A stretch of 64,000 nt of DNA. Origin: Verrucomicrobiota bacterium (lineage in GTDB: Bacteria; Verrucomicrobiota; Verrucomicrobiia; Chthoniobacterales; JAFAMB01). Of the stretch, positions 8,519 to 16,752 are shown one piece after another (position 1 is the first letter of the stretch; the number at the start of each line of letters is the position of its first letter). The position numbers were made by a program, and so were the translations under genes. The DNA is taken from assembly GCA_019239825.1 (NCBI GenBank), contig JAFAZK010000030.1, positions 1-64,000 on the forward strand, in the 5' to 3' direction. The notes beneath the pieces were generated by a model. The model worked only from the letters and a program-made list of their open reading frames with translations. It had not been told where the DNA came from and did not search any database.

Positions 8519-10516
8519 GTGATCGCTTTACGGGAAGATTTTGACAATGAATTTGAGGGCTCGATCCGGGAAACGTTCGGCCGCACCGGCGTTTTGTCTC
8601 AGCAACCGAAGTTCGAATATCGGCCTGAGCAACAGCAGATGGCCGAGTCGATCGCTCGAGCGCTCCGAGAGAACCAGCATCTCGTGGTTGAAGCCGGCAC
8701 CGGAGTCGGCAAATCATTGGCTTACCTGGTGCCCTCGATAACTTTCGGCCTCGAGAATCGCCGCAAAGTGATCGTTTCTACGCATACGATCAACCTCCAA
8801 GAACAACTACTCCATAAAGATATCCCCGCGGTTCGTAAATTGATCGACCGGCCTTTCGAGGCGACCCTGATGAAAGGCCGGCAAAATTACCTTTGTCCCA
8901 ATCGTCTGCAGCGCGCCCTGCAAAATAGCGCGGACTTATTCACTTCCAGCCAGCAAGAAGAGCTATTGCGAATTAAAGATTGGGCGCGGACCACCAAGGA
9001 AGGCACCTTAAGCGAGCTGGATGCCGAACCGGACCCGGAACTATGGCTCCAAATCTGCAGTGAACCTCATTTATGCACGCCGAAAACCTGTAGCGGAGAT
9101 GGGAAATGTTTTTATCAGGAAGCTCGGAAGAAACTGCTCACAGCCGATATTATCGTCGTTAATCACACCTTATTCTTTCTTTACTTAGAGGCGGTAGGCG
9201 ACCCGGTGAACCGCGGAAATGGATATCTCTTTGCAAATGACTTCGCCATTTTCGACGAGGCCCATACGCTGGAAGCAGTCGCGGCCAAACAAGTCGGCCT
9301 GGGGGTATCACAGTACGGCCTCCGCCAGATTCTTTACCGGCTTTATAACCCGAAAACTCGTAAAGGATTGTTTACAGTTTTGCGAGATGGCGACGCGGTT
9401 CGCGAGACAACAGATACCGTCGAACAGGTAGATCGATTTTTTCAAGGAGTCGACGCCCGTTGTAATTTTGCTAAAGGGCGCGAATTCCGAGTACGTAATC
9501 CGGACATTGTCCCTGACACGATCGGGAATGCTTTAGCTCGAGTTCAGAACGCAGTCGTTTCTTCGGTTCGAGCGACGGAAGACGAGATCCTTAAGAGCGA
9601 GCTGCAAGATATTGGGCGAAAGCTCCGGGATATTCGATTTGCCGTCACCGATTTTCTCGAGCAAAAGCCGGAGGAGCATGTCTATTGGGTGGAACGCACC
9701 GGTAAGACCGGGCAGTTTCTGTCGCTTAACGCAGCGCCAGTCGATATCTCCGCAATCTTGAATCGGCTACTGTTCGCCGAAGATCGCCTTTGCGTGATGA
9801 CCAGCGCTACCTTGTCGGTCGGCCGGCCTGACCTGGCTTATTTTCGGAACCGGATCGGCGCGTTTGAGGTTCAGGCCGTGCAAATCGGGAGTCCCTTCGA
9901 TTACGAGCGGCAAATGCGAATCTACGCGGTCAAAAAGATGCCCGAGCCCGGCGACAAAGGTTACGAAGACGCGCTTGAACGTTGGATCCGGCATTTTTTG
10001 GAGCTGTCTCAAGGACGCGCCTTTGTGCTCTTCACCAGTTATCGAACCATGTCCTCGGTAGCCGAGCGCATGGAAAGTGAGTTGCAAAGACGTTACACTT
10101 TTTTTGTGCAAGGCCAGGGGCTTTCCCGATCACGCATGTTGGAGGAATTTAAGCAGTGCGGTAACGGGGTGCTCTTCGGGACCGATAGCTTTTGGACCGG
10201 TGTCGATGTCCCGGGTGAGGCATTGTCCAATGTTACTATTACCCGGCTCCCATTCGCAGTTCCTGATCATCCTTTGATCGAAGCGAAATTGGAACATATC
10301 CAGGCGAACGGCGGCGACCCGTTCTCCGAATATTCGTTACCTGAAGCGATCTTGAAGCTGCGACAAGGAGTTGGCCGCTTGATCCGAGCGAATTCCGACA
10401 AAGGGATCGTGGTGATTTTGGATAACCGGATTTTGACGAGAGCGTACGGTCGCTCTTTTCTGCAAGCGCTTCCGAAGTGCCCGTTAGAAGTTGTGCAAGA
10501 TGACGGATCCGGTTGA
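8519..10516 (+). CDS. DinG/XPD-family ATP-dependent DNA helicase
   Basis: Superfamily 2 helicase of the DinG/XPD type, which unwinds DNA 5' to 3' and is linked to repair and R-loop removal. The 665-residue protein has Walker A AGTGVGKS (59-66), the DEAH box FDEAH (245-249) and C-terminal motif VI QGVGRLIRANSDKG. Cysteines at about 126, 186, 191 and 197 (YLCPNRL and HLCTPKTCSGDGKCFY) lie where the family carries its 4Fe-4S cluster, so an iron-sulfur helicase is likely. Starts with GTG at 8519, no strong ribosome site. The next gene starts inside its last codons, so the two are probably co-transcribed and translationally coupled. Confidence 0.92.
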   Translation: MIALREDFDNEFEGSIRETFGRTGVLSQQPKFEYRPEQQQMAESIARALRENQHLVVEAGTGVGKSLAYLVPSITFGLENRRKVIVSTHTINLQEQLLHKDIPAVRKLIDRPFEATLMKGRQNYLCPNRLQRALQNSADLFTSSQQEELLRIKDWARTTKEGTLSELDAEPDPELWLQICSEPHLCTPKTCSGDGKCFYQEARKKLLTADIIVVNHTLFFLYLEAVGDPVNRGNGYLFANDFAIFDEAHTLEAVAAKQVGLGVSQYGLRQILYRLYNPKTRKGLFTVLRDGDAVRETTDTVEQVDRFFQGVDARCNFAKGREFRVRNPDIVPDTIGNALARVQNAVVSSVRATEDEILKSELQDIGRKLRDIRFAVTDFLEQKPEEHVYWVERTGKTGQFLSLNAAPVDISAILNRLLFAEDRLCVMTSATLSVGRPDLAYFRNRIGAFEVQAVQIGSPFDYERQMRIYAVKKMPEPGDKGYEDALERWIRHFLELSQGRAFVLFTSYRTMSSVAERMESELQRRYTFFVQGQGLSRSRMLEEFKQCGNGVLFGTDSFWTGVDVPGEALSNVTITRLPFAVPDHPLIEAKLEHIQANGGDPFSEYSLPEAILKLRQGVGRLIRANSDKGIVVILDNRILTRAYGRSFLQALPKCPLEVVQDDGSG

Positions 10517-11699
10517 ACAGTTTATCTCCGCGATTAGGGACTCGATCGACGATCAGACTTTCCAAAAGTTGACGCTGGGGAAATTCCAGAACGAGTTAGC
10601 CTCCGTTCAACATGTCTATGTTCGAATAGTCGACCTAAAAACGGGGCCACATTTATCATTCGTTTATCGGTACCCGAACCAAGACGTCACCAAGAACAGC
10701 CCGATCCCGGAAGGAATTAATATAATAACAGGTTGGCTGGGCTCAACCTGCCGGTCGGCGACGTTGCTAACCAGCAAAGGCAGACAACAATTGTTATTCG
10801 GTCGACGCGGCCAGCCGCGTTTATTTACACAAGATTCACCTTCAATACCGGGAACGAGCCGTGCCCATGATCGCGAAAAGACGCGCCTGCTGAGAGACGA
10901 GCGAGCATTGGAATTGCTCGGTGTCATTGATTCCGAAGGCCGTCCCCGGGCGCAGATGGGGGACAAATACCGTCAGGTACATCATTTCATTGAAGCATTG
11001 GCGCCGATCTTGAAAGGCGCCAGCCAAGGCGAAACTTTGCACATCGTCGATATGGGCTGCGGCAAAGGTTATCTCACCTTTGCGCTGCACCAATTTCTTC
11101 GTGAAAACGGCAAAAATCCGGTGACGACAGGTGTGGAGAAACGCGACTCCTTAGTAGAGTCGGCGAACGCCATCGCTGGCCAACTTGGAGACAACAACAT
11201 CCGGTTTATCCAAGGTGAAATTAACGATGTCGAGATAAAGCCGATCGATATTTTGATTGCGTTACATGCCTGCGATACTGCTACCGATGACGCCATCTAC
11301 CAAGGGATCCAAGAGGAATGCCGTTGGATCGTCGTTTCACCGTGTTGCCAACACGAGCTCCGGCCCCAGTTGACCGCGCCGGCCGGCTTTGAACCATTGT
11401 TCCGGCACGGTATTCAGGTCGATCGAATGACCGAGATCGTGACCGATGCGCTTCGCTGCCTTTATTTGGAAGCGTGGGGTTACCAGACCCGGATCCAAGA
11501 ATTTGTCGGCACAGAGCACACCGCGAAGAACTTGCTAGTTGTGGCATCCAGAACTCGCAAACCTGGTCCTAGTGAGGATCTCGTGGAACGGGCCCTCGAG
11601 TTTCAACACCGGTTCGGAATTCAGAATCAACGCTTGCAGACGCTTTTGACGGCTGAAATTTCACCACAGAGACACAGAGGACACGGAGAACGGATCTGA
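10500..11699 (+). CDS. SAM-dependent methyltransferase-like protein (METTL25-like)
   Basis: Class I methyltransferase fold of the type also found in METTL25-like proteins; substrate unknown. The N-terminal ~150 residues are a separate domain. The SAM-binding motif is VDMGCGKGYLTFALHQF, followed by the acidic strand TGVEKRDSL and by LIALHACDTATDDAI and VSPCCQHELRPQL, the conserved Cys pair of the family. ATG at 10500 overlaps the helicase gene by 17 bases; a TTG nine bases earlier is possible. The last ~14 residues (SPQRHRGHGERI) and the stop codon come from a dispersed palindromic repeat, so the native C-terminus has been replaced or extended. Confidence 0.8.
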   Translation: MTDPVEQFISAIRDSIDDQTFQKLTLGKFQNELASVQHVYVRIVDLKTGPHLSFVYRYPNQDVTKNSPIPEGINIITGWLGSTCRSATLLTSKGRQQLLFGRRGQPRLFTQDSPSIPGTSRAHDREKTRLLRDERALELLGVIDSEGRPRAQMGDKYRQVHHFIEALAPILKGASQGETLHIVDMGCGKGYLTFALHQFLRENGKNPVTTGVEKRDSLVESANAIAGQLGDNNIRFIQGEINDVEIKPIDILIALHACDTATDDAIYQGIQEECRWIVVSPCCQHELRPQLTAPAGFEPLFRHGIQVDRMTEIVTDALRCLYLEAWGYQTRIQEFVGTEHTAKNLLVVASRTRKPGPSEDLVERALEFQHRFGIQNQRLQTLLTAEISPQRHRGHGERI

Positions 11700-11748
11700 G
11701 AGAACTCTGTCAGTAACCTTTGTGGTCTCTGTGTCTCTGCGGTGATTA
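11657..11748. repeat. Short palindromic repeat at a gene end
   Basis: Imperfect inverted pair: CACCACAGAGACACAGAGG near 11662 and its complement CTCTGTGTCTCTGCGGTGA near 11727, with a loop of about 30 bases. This purine-rich motif is a widespread type of bacterial intergenic repeat. It supplies the last codons and stop of the upstream methyltransferase-like gene and ends 16 bases before the next gene. As RNA it would form a strong hairpin, which could act as a transcript stabiliser or attenuator; this is inference. Confidence 0.75.
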
Positions 11749-11763
11749 TCTTGTTTTTGTGTA

Positions 11764-12714
11764 ATGAAACTTTCCGGCCATCAATGGCAAAAGTTGCGAG
11801 AACTACGGCAGTTCTTCCTCAGCGCCCAACCCAATCACGCGAGTTATTGGGATTCAGAGCAAACCGTAGAGCTATACGATCAAACCCTGGCAGTACGGAT
11901 CGGTTGGCGCTGGGATGCGGTAATTTCTCAGTTGCGCTCTCTACATTGGCAACCACGAGAAAAGCTGTTTCTAGATTGGGGCTGCGGTTCGGGTGTGGCT
12001 TCGCGAAAAGTCCTCGAGGCTTTCCCAAACCTTAAGTGCGCCTACCTAGCTGATCTATCCCCGCACGCCGAACATTATGCCGCTAAGACTGTCCGCACCA
12101 AATTCCCATCTGTCTCGGTCCGGAGCGGCATACCCGAAGGCGAACCGTTTTGCCTGCTCCTTAGCCACGTTTTGGGTGAACTGGACGACAGATCGGAAGG
12201 ACTATTGGCCACGGTCATCGGTCGCGCATCGAGTGTGATCTGGGTGGAAGGCGGCAGCGCAACGCTTAGTAAGAAACTAGTACTCTGGAGGGAGCGATTA
12301 GATTGGCCGGTGATTGCGCCATGTACCCACCGGCAACATTGCGGCATGTTAACGCCGGAGAATCACCTCCACTGGTGCCATTTCTTCACTCGTCCACCCG
12401 GCGAAACGTTCATGAGCGCAGAGTGGGCCGAGTTCGCTAAACAACTTGAGATCGATCACCGCACAGTGGCGTTCTCCTATCTGGTCCTGGACCGCGCCGC
12501 TACCAATCAACCTGTCGGGCTCGCCCGCAGCATTGGTTCGACCCGCGTATACAAGGCGTCGGCCAAGCTCCAGCTCTGCGACGAACACGGTCTCCATGAT
12601 GTTGAACTAATGAAGCGTGATTTCCCTGAAGTCTGGCGCGCTCTCAAAAAGGGCTGGTCTCCGGATCTGCTTAATGTCGAGATGAATGGAAATCGCATTT
12701 CGAAGCTGGAATAG
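11764..12714 (+). CDS. Rsm22/METTL17-like methyltransferase-family protein
   Basis: Member of the Rsm22-like methyltransferase family, whose mitochondrial relatives (Rsm22, METTL17) bind the small ribosomal subunit during assembly. The 316-residue product has a SAM-type motif FLDWGCGSGVASRKVLE (68-84) and the family Cys/His cluster: CTHRQHC (Cys187, Cys193) followed by HLHWCHFFTRP (Cys205), a pattern that in METTL17 ligates an iron-sulfur cluster. A basic C-terminal half follows. It stands directly after another methyltransferase-like gene on the same strand. Target (rRNA or assembly function) is inferred from family only. Confidence 0.78.
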   Translation: MKLSGHQWQKLRELRQFFLSAQPNHASYWDSEQTVELYDQTLAVRIGWRWDAVISQLRSLHWQPREKLFLDWGCGSGVASRKVLEAFPNLKCAYLADLSPHAEHYAAKTVRTKFPSVSVRSGIPEGEPFCLLLSHVLGELDDRSEGLLATVIGRASSVIWVEGGSATLSKKLVLWRERLDWPVIAPCTHRQHCGMLTPENHLHWCHFFTRPPGETFMSAEWAEFAKQLEIDHRTVAFSYLVLDRAATNQPVGLARSIGSTRVYKASAKLQLCDEHGLHDVELMKRDFPEVWRALKKGWSPDLLNVEMNGNRISKLE

Positions 12715-12843
12715 AAGACCGAGGCGGATTGGAGCGTCAGCTCTCGCATTCTGAACTCCATGCAACTCCTTGGACTCCTCGAACTCCTTTTCCTTGCAAG
12801 TTGACACCGAAGAATTAAAGGCGATGCTGGGAATTCTTTCTCC

Positions 12844-12915
12844 GGCGGGGTAGCCAAGTGGTAAGGCCGAGGTCTGCAAAACCTCTATTCGCGGGTTCGA
12901 TTCCCGCCCCCGCCT
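12844..12915 (+). tRNA. tRNA-Cys (GCA)
   Basis: A complete cloverleaf can be drawn: 7-bp acceptor GGCGGGG/CCCCGCC, D-arm with AAGTGGTAA loop, anticodon arm GAGGT-CTGCAAA-ACCTC with anticodon GCA, and T-arm GCGGG-TTCGATT-CCCGC. The discriminator base is U, as expected for tRNA-Cys. CCA is not encoded. It marks the left border of a gene-poor accessory region and could be an integration site, although no duplicated 3' end was found further right. Confidence 0.96.
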
Positions 12916-13137
12916 TATGTGCTGATTACCAGCGATTTACATCCAATCAGGCCGATAAAAACAAGGTAGTCATAACACAAGTCATAATATGTCGCTGAAA
13001 ATTCGTCATGTCGTAGAAGGCTAAAAACGAGGCTGTGTCTGCCAATATGCCGTCAATGAGTCTAGGTCTCGCCCATAGGCCGCCTATAACTCGAGTCCAC
13101 CAGAAATTCTGGCTTTCAACTCTCCATGATTGAAACT
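12916..13137. other. Short intergenic region after tRNA-Cys
   Basis: About 220 bases of lower GC with no gene seen. Lies between the tRNA and the end of the toxin gene. No repeat of the tRNA 3' end is visible here. Confidence 0.4.
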
Positions 13138-13527
13138 CTACCGTCGCGACTCACATGTGCCACGAAAGGGGTTTGAACCCGTCGCGCACAAGCTCCTCAT
13201 CGTGGGCAGGGCCTTGACAAAAATCTGGCCAATTTCCGCGCCGCTCAAATCGCCTCGCGCAGTCAGCACAAAGGCGCGGACCTTTGCCGATATCAGTGCG
13301 TTCTTCTCCACCGCACGGTAGCGAAGATGCTTGTCTTTCGTCAGGACGACCCAGCCACGTGTGCCTGCTTCGGCCAACCACACTTGGTCTTGCGCGTCCT
13401 GCGAGAAATGGTCGTCATGAACTTCGACTCGCGCGCCGGCATCGCGTAAAGCATTGGGAATAATCCGGCGCCCGAGGGAACGGTCAACGAAAAAGACCAG
13501 CGGCTCAGGCAGCGAGGGCAAGTTCAA
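13138..13527 (-). CDS. PIN-like toxin of a VapC45-type toxin-antitoxin pair
   Basis: Putative ribonuclease toxin resembling the PIN-like VapC45 proteins. Seen: PLVFFVDRSLGRRIIPNAL with the first conserved aspartate, VEVHDDHFSQDAQDQVWLAE, and GWVVLTKDKHLRYR with the second acidic site; length about 130 residues as in the family. The start is uncertain: the frame is open further upstream inside the antitoxin gene, but the recognisable domain begins near the TTG at 13527 (MNLPSLPEPLVFF), which would overlap the antitoxin by 23 bases and suggests coupled translation. The antitoxin is immediately upstream. The arginine-rich C-terminus looks like loose tail sequence. Confidence 0.75.
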   Translation of the reverse strand: MNLPSLPEPLVFFVDRSLGRRIIPNALRDAGARVEVHDDHFSQDAQDQVWLAEAGTRGWVVLTKDKHLRYRAVEKNALISAKVRAFVLTARGDLSGAEIGQIFVKALPTMRSLCATGSNPFRGTCESRR

Positions 13528-14194
13528 CGCGGACTGCTTCTTCGACGTATCCGCGCTCGCAGTCATAGTCCTGGGCCAGCTCGTCAATCGATTCGCCCGC
13601 CTTGTAGCGCTCTGCAACGATGCTTGTTGCGATACCCCTCCGCGCTATCGCGGGACGACCGAAGGAAACATAGGGGTCAATGACTATGATCTTCGGCTCA
13701 TCAACATCACGCTTGCGGGTGAATGGATATAGACGGACAGCCACGCCACTTTCGTCGTGCTCCACTCGGCGCAAGTGCGCGGCGAGCATTTCCTTCATAG
13801 CCAATTGGCCTGCTTGCGAAACTGCGATAAGCTTCTCGAAGCGGGACAAGAACAAGTCCACACCATCAGTCTGAAACTTGTGGTTCGCCAAGGGATGCGG
13901 GACGCGGAAATGCTGGTTCACATAATCGAGTGCCGAGCGGACCTTGGGCAATGGAACATTGTGCTCGCGGCGAATGGCGTCCAGGACATGCGCTTCCACT
14001 AGGTTGACGAACGAAAGCGAAGCCAGGTCGGGGTCTGGAAGTTCAATCAACGGCTTAAAAAAACTCCGACCACGTTCGGTGGGGTAATAGCGGCCACGCA
14101 CCCACGAGCGCAACGTCGCTACCGGAATGCGCAGATAGTGCGCGGCCTCACCAATGCTGTAGGCAGCCATTTCACGCAGATTGTTGGACTTCAT
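13505..14194 (-). CDS. VapB45-type antitoxin with N-terminal HTH and DUF433-like C-terminus
   Basis: Probable antitoxin and autorepressor of the adjacent PIN-like toxin. The 229-residue product starts with a MerR/HTH-like DNA-binding segment (YSIGEAAHYLRIPVATLRSW, WVRGRYY), continues through a middle region, and ends with a DUF433-like module: IDPYVSFGRPAIARRGI followed by SIVAERYKAGESIDELAQD and YDCERGYVEEAVRVE. This domain order matches VapB45-like antitoxins. ATG at 14194, or the in-frame ATG at 14170 (MAAYSIGEAA). It overlaps the toxin start, giving an antitoxin-first operon. Position next to tRNA-Cys suggests acquisition. Confidence 0.78.
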   Translation of the reverse strand: MKSNNLREMAAYSIGEAAHYLRIPVATLRSWVRGRYYPTERGRSFFKPLIELPDPDLASLSFVNLVEAHVLDAIRREHNVPLPKVRSALDYVNQHFRVPHPLANHKFQTDGVDLFLSRFEKLIAVSQAGQLAMKEMLAAHLRRVEHDESGVAVRLYPFTRKRDVDEPKIIVIDPYVSFGRPAIARRGIATSIVAERYKAGESIDELAQDYDCERGYVEEAVRVELALAA

Positions 14195-14477
14195 CGGACT
14201 TTCGGGCGCTTTAAACGGTGATTCTGGTCTTTCGTGCTCGCCTGAACAATACGCATAGCACTGGATTGTGGGAAGGGTTTATTCCACGCCAGGCGCCTGG
14301 TTTTGCTCGCTTTCGCTAAAGCCGTTCTTGCCGACTGTGTTTTCACTAGAGCATGTCTCGTTCGGAGCCGCAATTGACGCTGCTTTTAGAATCTTGCAGG
14401 GTTCCCATAGGTTTAATAAAACATGGCCTGTGCAGACACTTTCACCCTCGAGCGAACCAGAAGCAGAGTCGCCTCTC

Positions 14478-14915
14478 ATGTTCTGTGTCCGCCATATAAA
14501 AGCGTTCCAAGAAAAGGCTGATCACAACAAGAGTGAGTCACTGAGGTGTTTCATAGCTATCATCCTGTCCACACTTGGCGCACCTATGTTCGTCATGCTT
14601 GGACAAGACTGGTTTTGGGGAAAGTTACTTCCGTCGTCTCTGTCATTGGCAGCGGCTGCAGGAAGTGCTTGGCTCCAACTTCGAAAACCACAGCAGCTCT
14701 GGGCAATGTACCGCGACGCCCAACGGAAGCTCGAGGATCAGAAGACCCGATTTGCATACAATCTGCCACCCTATTCAGATGAGCAAGATCCAGCGAAATT
14801 GCTGGTCGTGAGAGTGGCTGATGTCGCGCTCGGAGTTCACTACCAATGGATGCCATTGGTACCAAGGCCCGGTTCGACTCGGTGTTCCGGCAAAATGTGC
14901 AGCTCCTGCAATTGA
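14478..14915 (+). CDS. SLATT/DUF4231-like two-TM protein, 3' end altered
   Basis: Resembles SLATT-domain proteins, small two-transmembrane proteins predicted to form membrane pores in bacterial conflict systems. Seen: a first helix in LRCFIAIILSTLGAPMFVML, a second in LPSSLSLAAAAGSAWLQL, and then the cytoplasmic helix typical of the family, LWAMYRDAQRKLEDQKTRF, with LPPYSDEQDPAKLLVVRVAD. The frame is open upstream to a GTG at 14268, but the extra 70 residues are not domain-like. After WMPLVP the sequence runs into a 45-bp repeat and stops at ...KMCSSCN, so the natural C-terminus is probably lost. No SMODS/CD-NTase or SLOG partner is nearby. Confidence 0.5.
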   Translation: MFCVRHIKAFQEKADHNKSESLRCFIAIILSTLGAPMFVMLGQDWFWGKLLPSSLSLAAAAGSAWLQLRKPQQLWAMYRDAQRKLEDQKTRFAYNLPPYSDEQDPAKLLVVRVADVALGVHYQWMPLVPRPGSTRCSGKMCSSCN

Positions 14916-14929
14916 TTCAGGCGCTCGCG
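14885..14929. repeat. 45-bp repeat, copy 1
   Basis: A 45-base segment beginning TTCCGGCAAAATGTGCAGCT that recurs at 16708-16752 with two differences. On the minus strand both copies can encode ERLNQLQELHILPE, so they may be fragments of one lost gene. Confidence 0.75.
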
Positions 14930-14981
14930 CACTGCGTCGCGGTAAAGCCCAACCCGTTTGCCGCGCTGCTTCTTAAGGAAT

Positions 14982-15278
14982 TCAAGTCTTCCCGTTCCAC
15001 GCCGCAAGCGCCTCTTCGCTGCTCTCTCGCCGCGGCCCGGTCGCCCTGCAGCTTGGGCAAACGCCTTGATACATCGGCCTCGCCTTACTGATCTTGCCCT
15101 TCGCCTGCTCACAGAACGGACAACGCCGCGGCTTCGGAATGCCGCGCCAGTTCCTGTATTTCCCAATCGGACACAGCGCTACCGAGACATCAGGCGCAGG
15201 TTCTGGTAACGATTCTTCTCTGGCTAGCCGTATATTTTTCGCCCCAGCCTCGATAGATTTCATCAAGATCTGATACAC
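14982..15278 (-). CDS. Lar-like zinc-ribbon small protein
   Basis: The 98-residue product ends with a pattern resembling phage Lar restriction-alleviation proteins: CPFC at 53-56, CPSC at 74-77, then TGPRRESSEEALAAWNGKT, which mirrors the Lar ending (G-P-x(n)-EEAxxAWN). The two CxxC knuckles should bind one zinc. The N-terminal 50 residues are unrelated and of unknown origin. GTG at 15278 or ATG at 15263 may be the start; a GGGAGG lies just upstream. Oriented against the SLATT-like gene. A second frame overlapping its 3' part encodes the ERLNQLQELH fragment. Suggests phage or plasmid ancestry; function is not demonstrated. Confidence 0.5.
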   Translation of the reverse strand: MYQILMKSIEAGAKNIRLAREESLPEPAPDVSVALCPIGKYRNWRGIPKPRRCPFCEQAKGKISKARPMYQGVCPSCRATGPRRESSEEALAAWNGKT

Positions 15279-15320
15279 CTCCCGGTTGTAAGTTTGCTTC
15301 CTTTAAGATCTTATCGAGTC

Positions 15321-15572
15321 ATGAGAACTGATCTCTATACGAAACTCGTCCTAACGGTAATTGCCGTGTGCCTCATCGGGCAGCTTTTTCGCAATGTCCC
15401 GGTCGTCACAACTGCTCGCGCCGAGAGCGGCAAGCAACTAATTCAGTCGGTATCCGTTGTAGGTTGGTCTGCGGGGACATTGTCAGTCTCAGGTAATGTC
15501 GGTGTCTACAATCCCCAGGATACCCACGGAGTGACGGTTCCGCTTGCAGTCAAGCAAACCCAGGCAAAATAG
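15321..15572 (+). CDS. Small membrane-anchored protein of unknown function
   Basis: Product of 83 residues from ATG at 15321: MRTDLYTKLVLTVIAVCLIG is an N-terminal transmembrane anchor, followed by a short extracytoplasmic part (VSVVGWSAGTLSVSGNVGVY). Similar short anchored proteins with this DLYTKxVLTVIA start are common in soil bacteria and unassigned. Weak ribosome site. No function can be proposed. Confidence 0.45.
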   Translation: MRTDLYTKLVLTVIAVCLIGQLFRNVPVVTTARAESGKQLIQSVSVVGWSAGTLSVSGNVGVYNPQDTHGVTVPLAVKQTQAK

Positions 15573-15662
15573 TCTCTTTGACCGGTGATGACCTTGATGC
15601 CTCCGAGGACCTAATTGGATAGCCGACCATAGTGGAGCGGGGAATTTTGTGAGCGATTAAAA

Positions 15663-15968
15663 ATGAGTTTTACTCGCACAACAAACGCCGTTGTTGTGTC
15701 TTGTTCTCTCGCTGCCTCTGAACAGGTAACGGTGGACCTCACCGTGACGCTTTATCAGGTCCAAGCGCGCGTGAGGGAATCGCAGTACGCAGACGATGTT
15801 TACATGGTGAGGGTCGTTAAACCCGAAGGCATCGGAGACTTGATTGACGAAGAGGGAGCTCTTATGGAGCGCGGAAAGTTCTCTTTCGATTTAACGGAAG
15901 AAATCGCGATAGAGACCGAACTCGAAGTCGAGATGACAGGAGTCGGCCCGTCAACCGACATTTTTTGA
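15663..15968 (+). CDS. Hypothetical protein
   Basis: Unrecognised 101-residue frame from ATG at 15663. It is acidic towards the end (LTEEIAIETELEVEMTGVG) and has no membrane segment, motif or clear ribosome site. Lies about 90 bases after another small gene on the same strand. May be a real orphan gene or a chance frame. Confidence 0.3.
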   Translation: MSFTRTTNAVVVSCSLAASEQVTVDLTVTLYQVQARVRESQYADDVYMVRVVKPEGIGDLIDEEGALMERGKFSFDLTEEIAIETELEVEMTGVGPSTDIF

Positions 15969-16253
15969 GGGAACAAGAGCCTACCCAAAGGCGAGGTGCG
16001 AACACCTCATGAGTCAGGGGACAAACCCGGCTTGGGGCGTCTAGGGGTGCGTCACCACGCATCCCGGCGCTGACCGGCGCAAACGGCCATGCGTCAATCA
16101 ACGTCGAGACACCTTCTGTACCTCTTGATTGGAATTTTGGCCGTAGCATTCTGCGTTCTGGTTTTTCTTCACCAGTGCGTCTCTCTACCGCAGACGACGC
16201 CGAGACCATCTCCAACTGCGCATTCTGCGGGTTAGGCCGATTTACCGGGGGAG

Positions 16254-16448
16254 TTAATCTTCCTGAATTAGTCCGTACTCTTCAAACAGAATCAGGAATT
16301 CTCTCGTAAAGCAGGCATGGGCCTCCAGTAATTCCTTCTTCTTCGCCTGCCGTGAGCTGGCCTTGGCGTTCAGCACGTCAAATAGGTTTTTAAGGGTGAG
16401 TTTGAGATATTCTGCTCGATGTTGGTTTAGCGACTTTTTCCGCGGCAT
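16254..16448 (-). CDS. Small basic protein of unknown function
   Basis: A 64-residue product beginning MPRKKSLNQHRAEYLKLTL, mostly helical in appearance and lysine-rich in the middle (SSRQAKKKELLEAH). A good ribosome site (GAGGAG about 8 bases before the ATG at 16448) supports expression. No domain recognised. Confidence 0.45.
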   Translation of the reverse strand: MPRKKSLNQHRAEYLKLTLKNLFDVLNAKASSRQAKKKELLEAHACFTREFLILFEEYGLIQED

Positions 16449-16707
16449 AAATAGCGCTCCTCAACGGTATCCTAAACTGGTAGCTCATTTTTGGGGCGGG
16501 AGATTTTCGACGGCGAACAGGCCCGTGCGCTTGGTGTGGCGGGACTCATATACACGGTGAAAAACTGGATCAATTGATCGACGGGAGTGATGAGCGGCAA
16601 CATTTCCTCAGGTTGTGGAACGACAGCAACAACTGGGAACGCCTTAAGGCTTAGCCCCAAGATGTCGTTTCTTGGCCGTCTGAGTTTAGGCCAAGCTGGA
16701 CGCGGTT

Positions 16708-16752
16708 TTCCGGCAAAATGTGCAGCTCTTGCAATTGATTCAGGCGCTCCCG
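16708..16752. repeat. 45-bp repeat, copy 2
   Basis: Second copy of the segment at 14885-14929 (two differences). Its right end overlaps the last codons of the minus-strand membrane protein gene, so that gene's 3' end may have been made by the insertion or recombination that placed this copy. Confidence 0.75.

Noticed and set aside
14866-14899. A GGTTCGACT sequence resembling a tRNA T-loop.
   Set aside because: No acceptor or anticodon arms can be formed around it; it is part of the 45-bp repeat neighbourhood.
14840-15166. A 108-codon minus-strand frame overlapping the Lar-like gene.
   Set aside because: Most of it is an out-of-frame shadow of the zinc-ribbon sequence; only its last 15 or so residues (the LNQLQELH repeat) may be a gene remnant.
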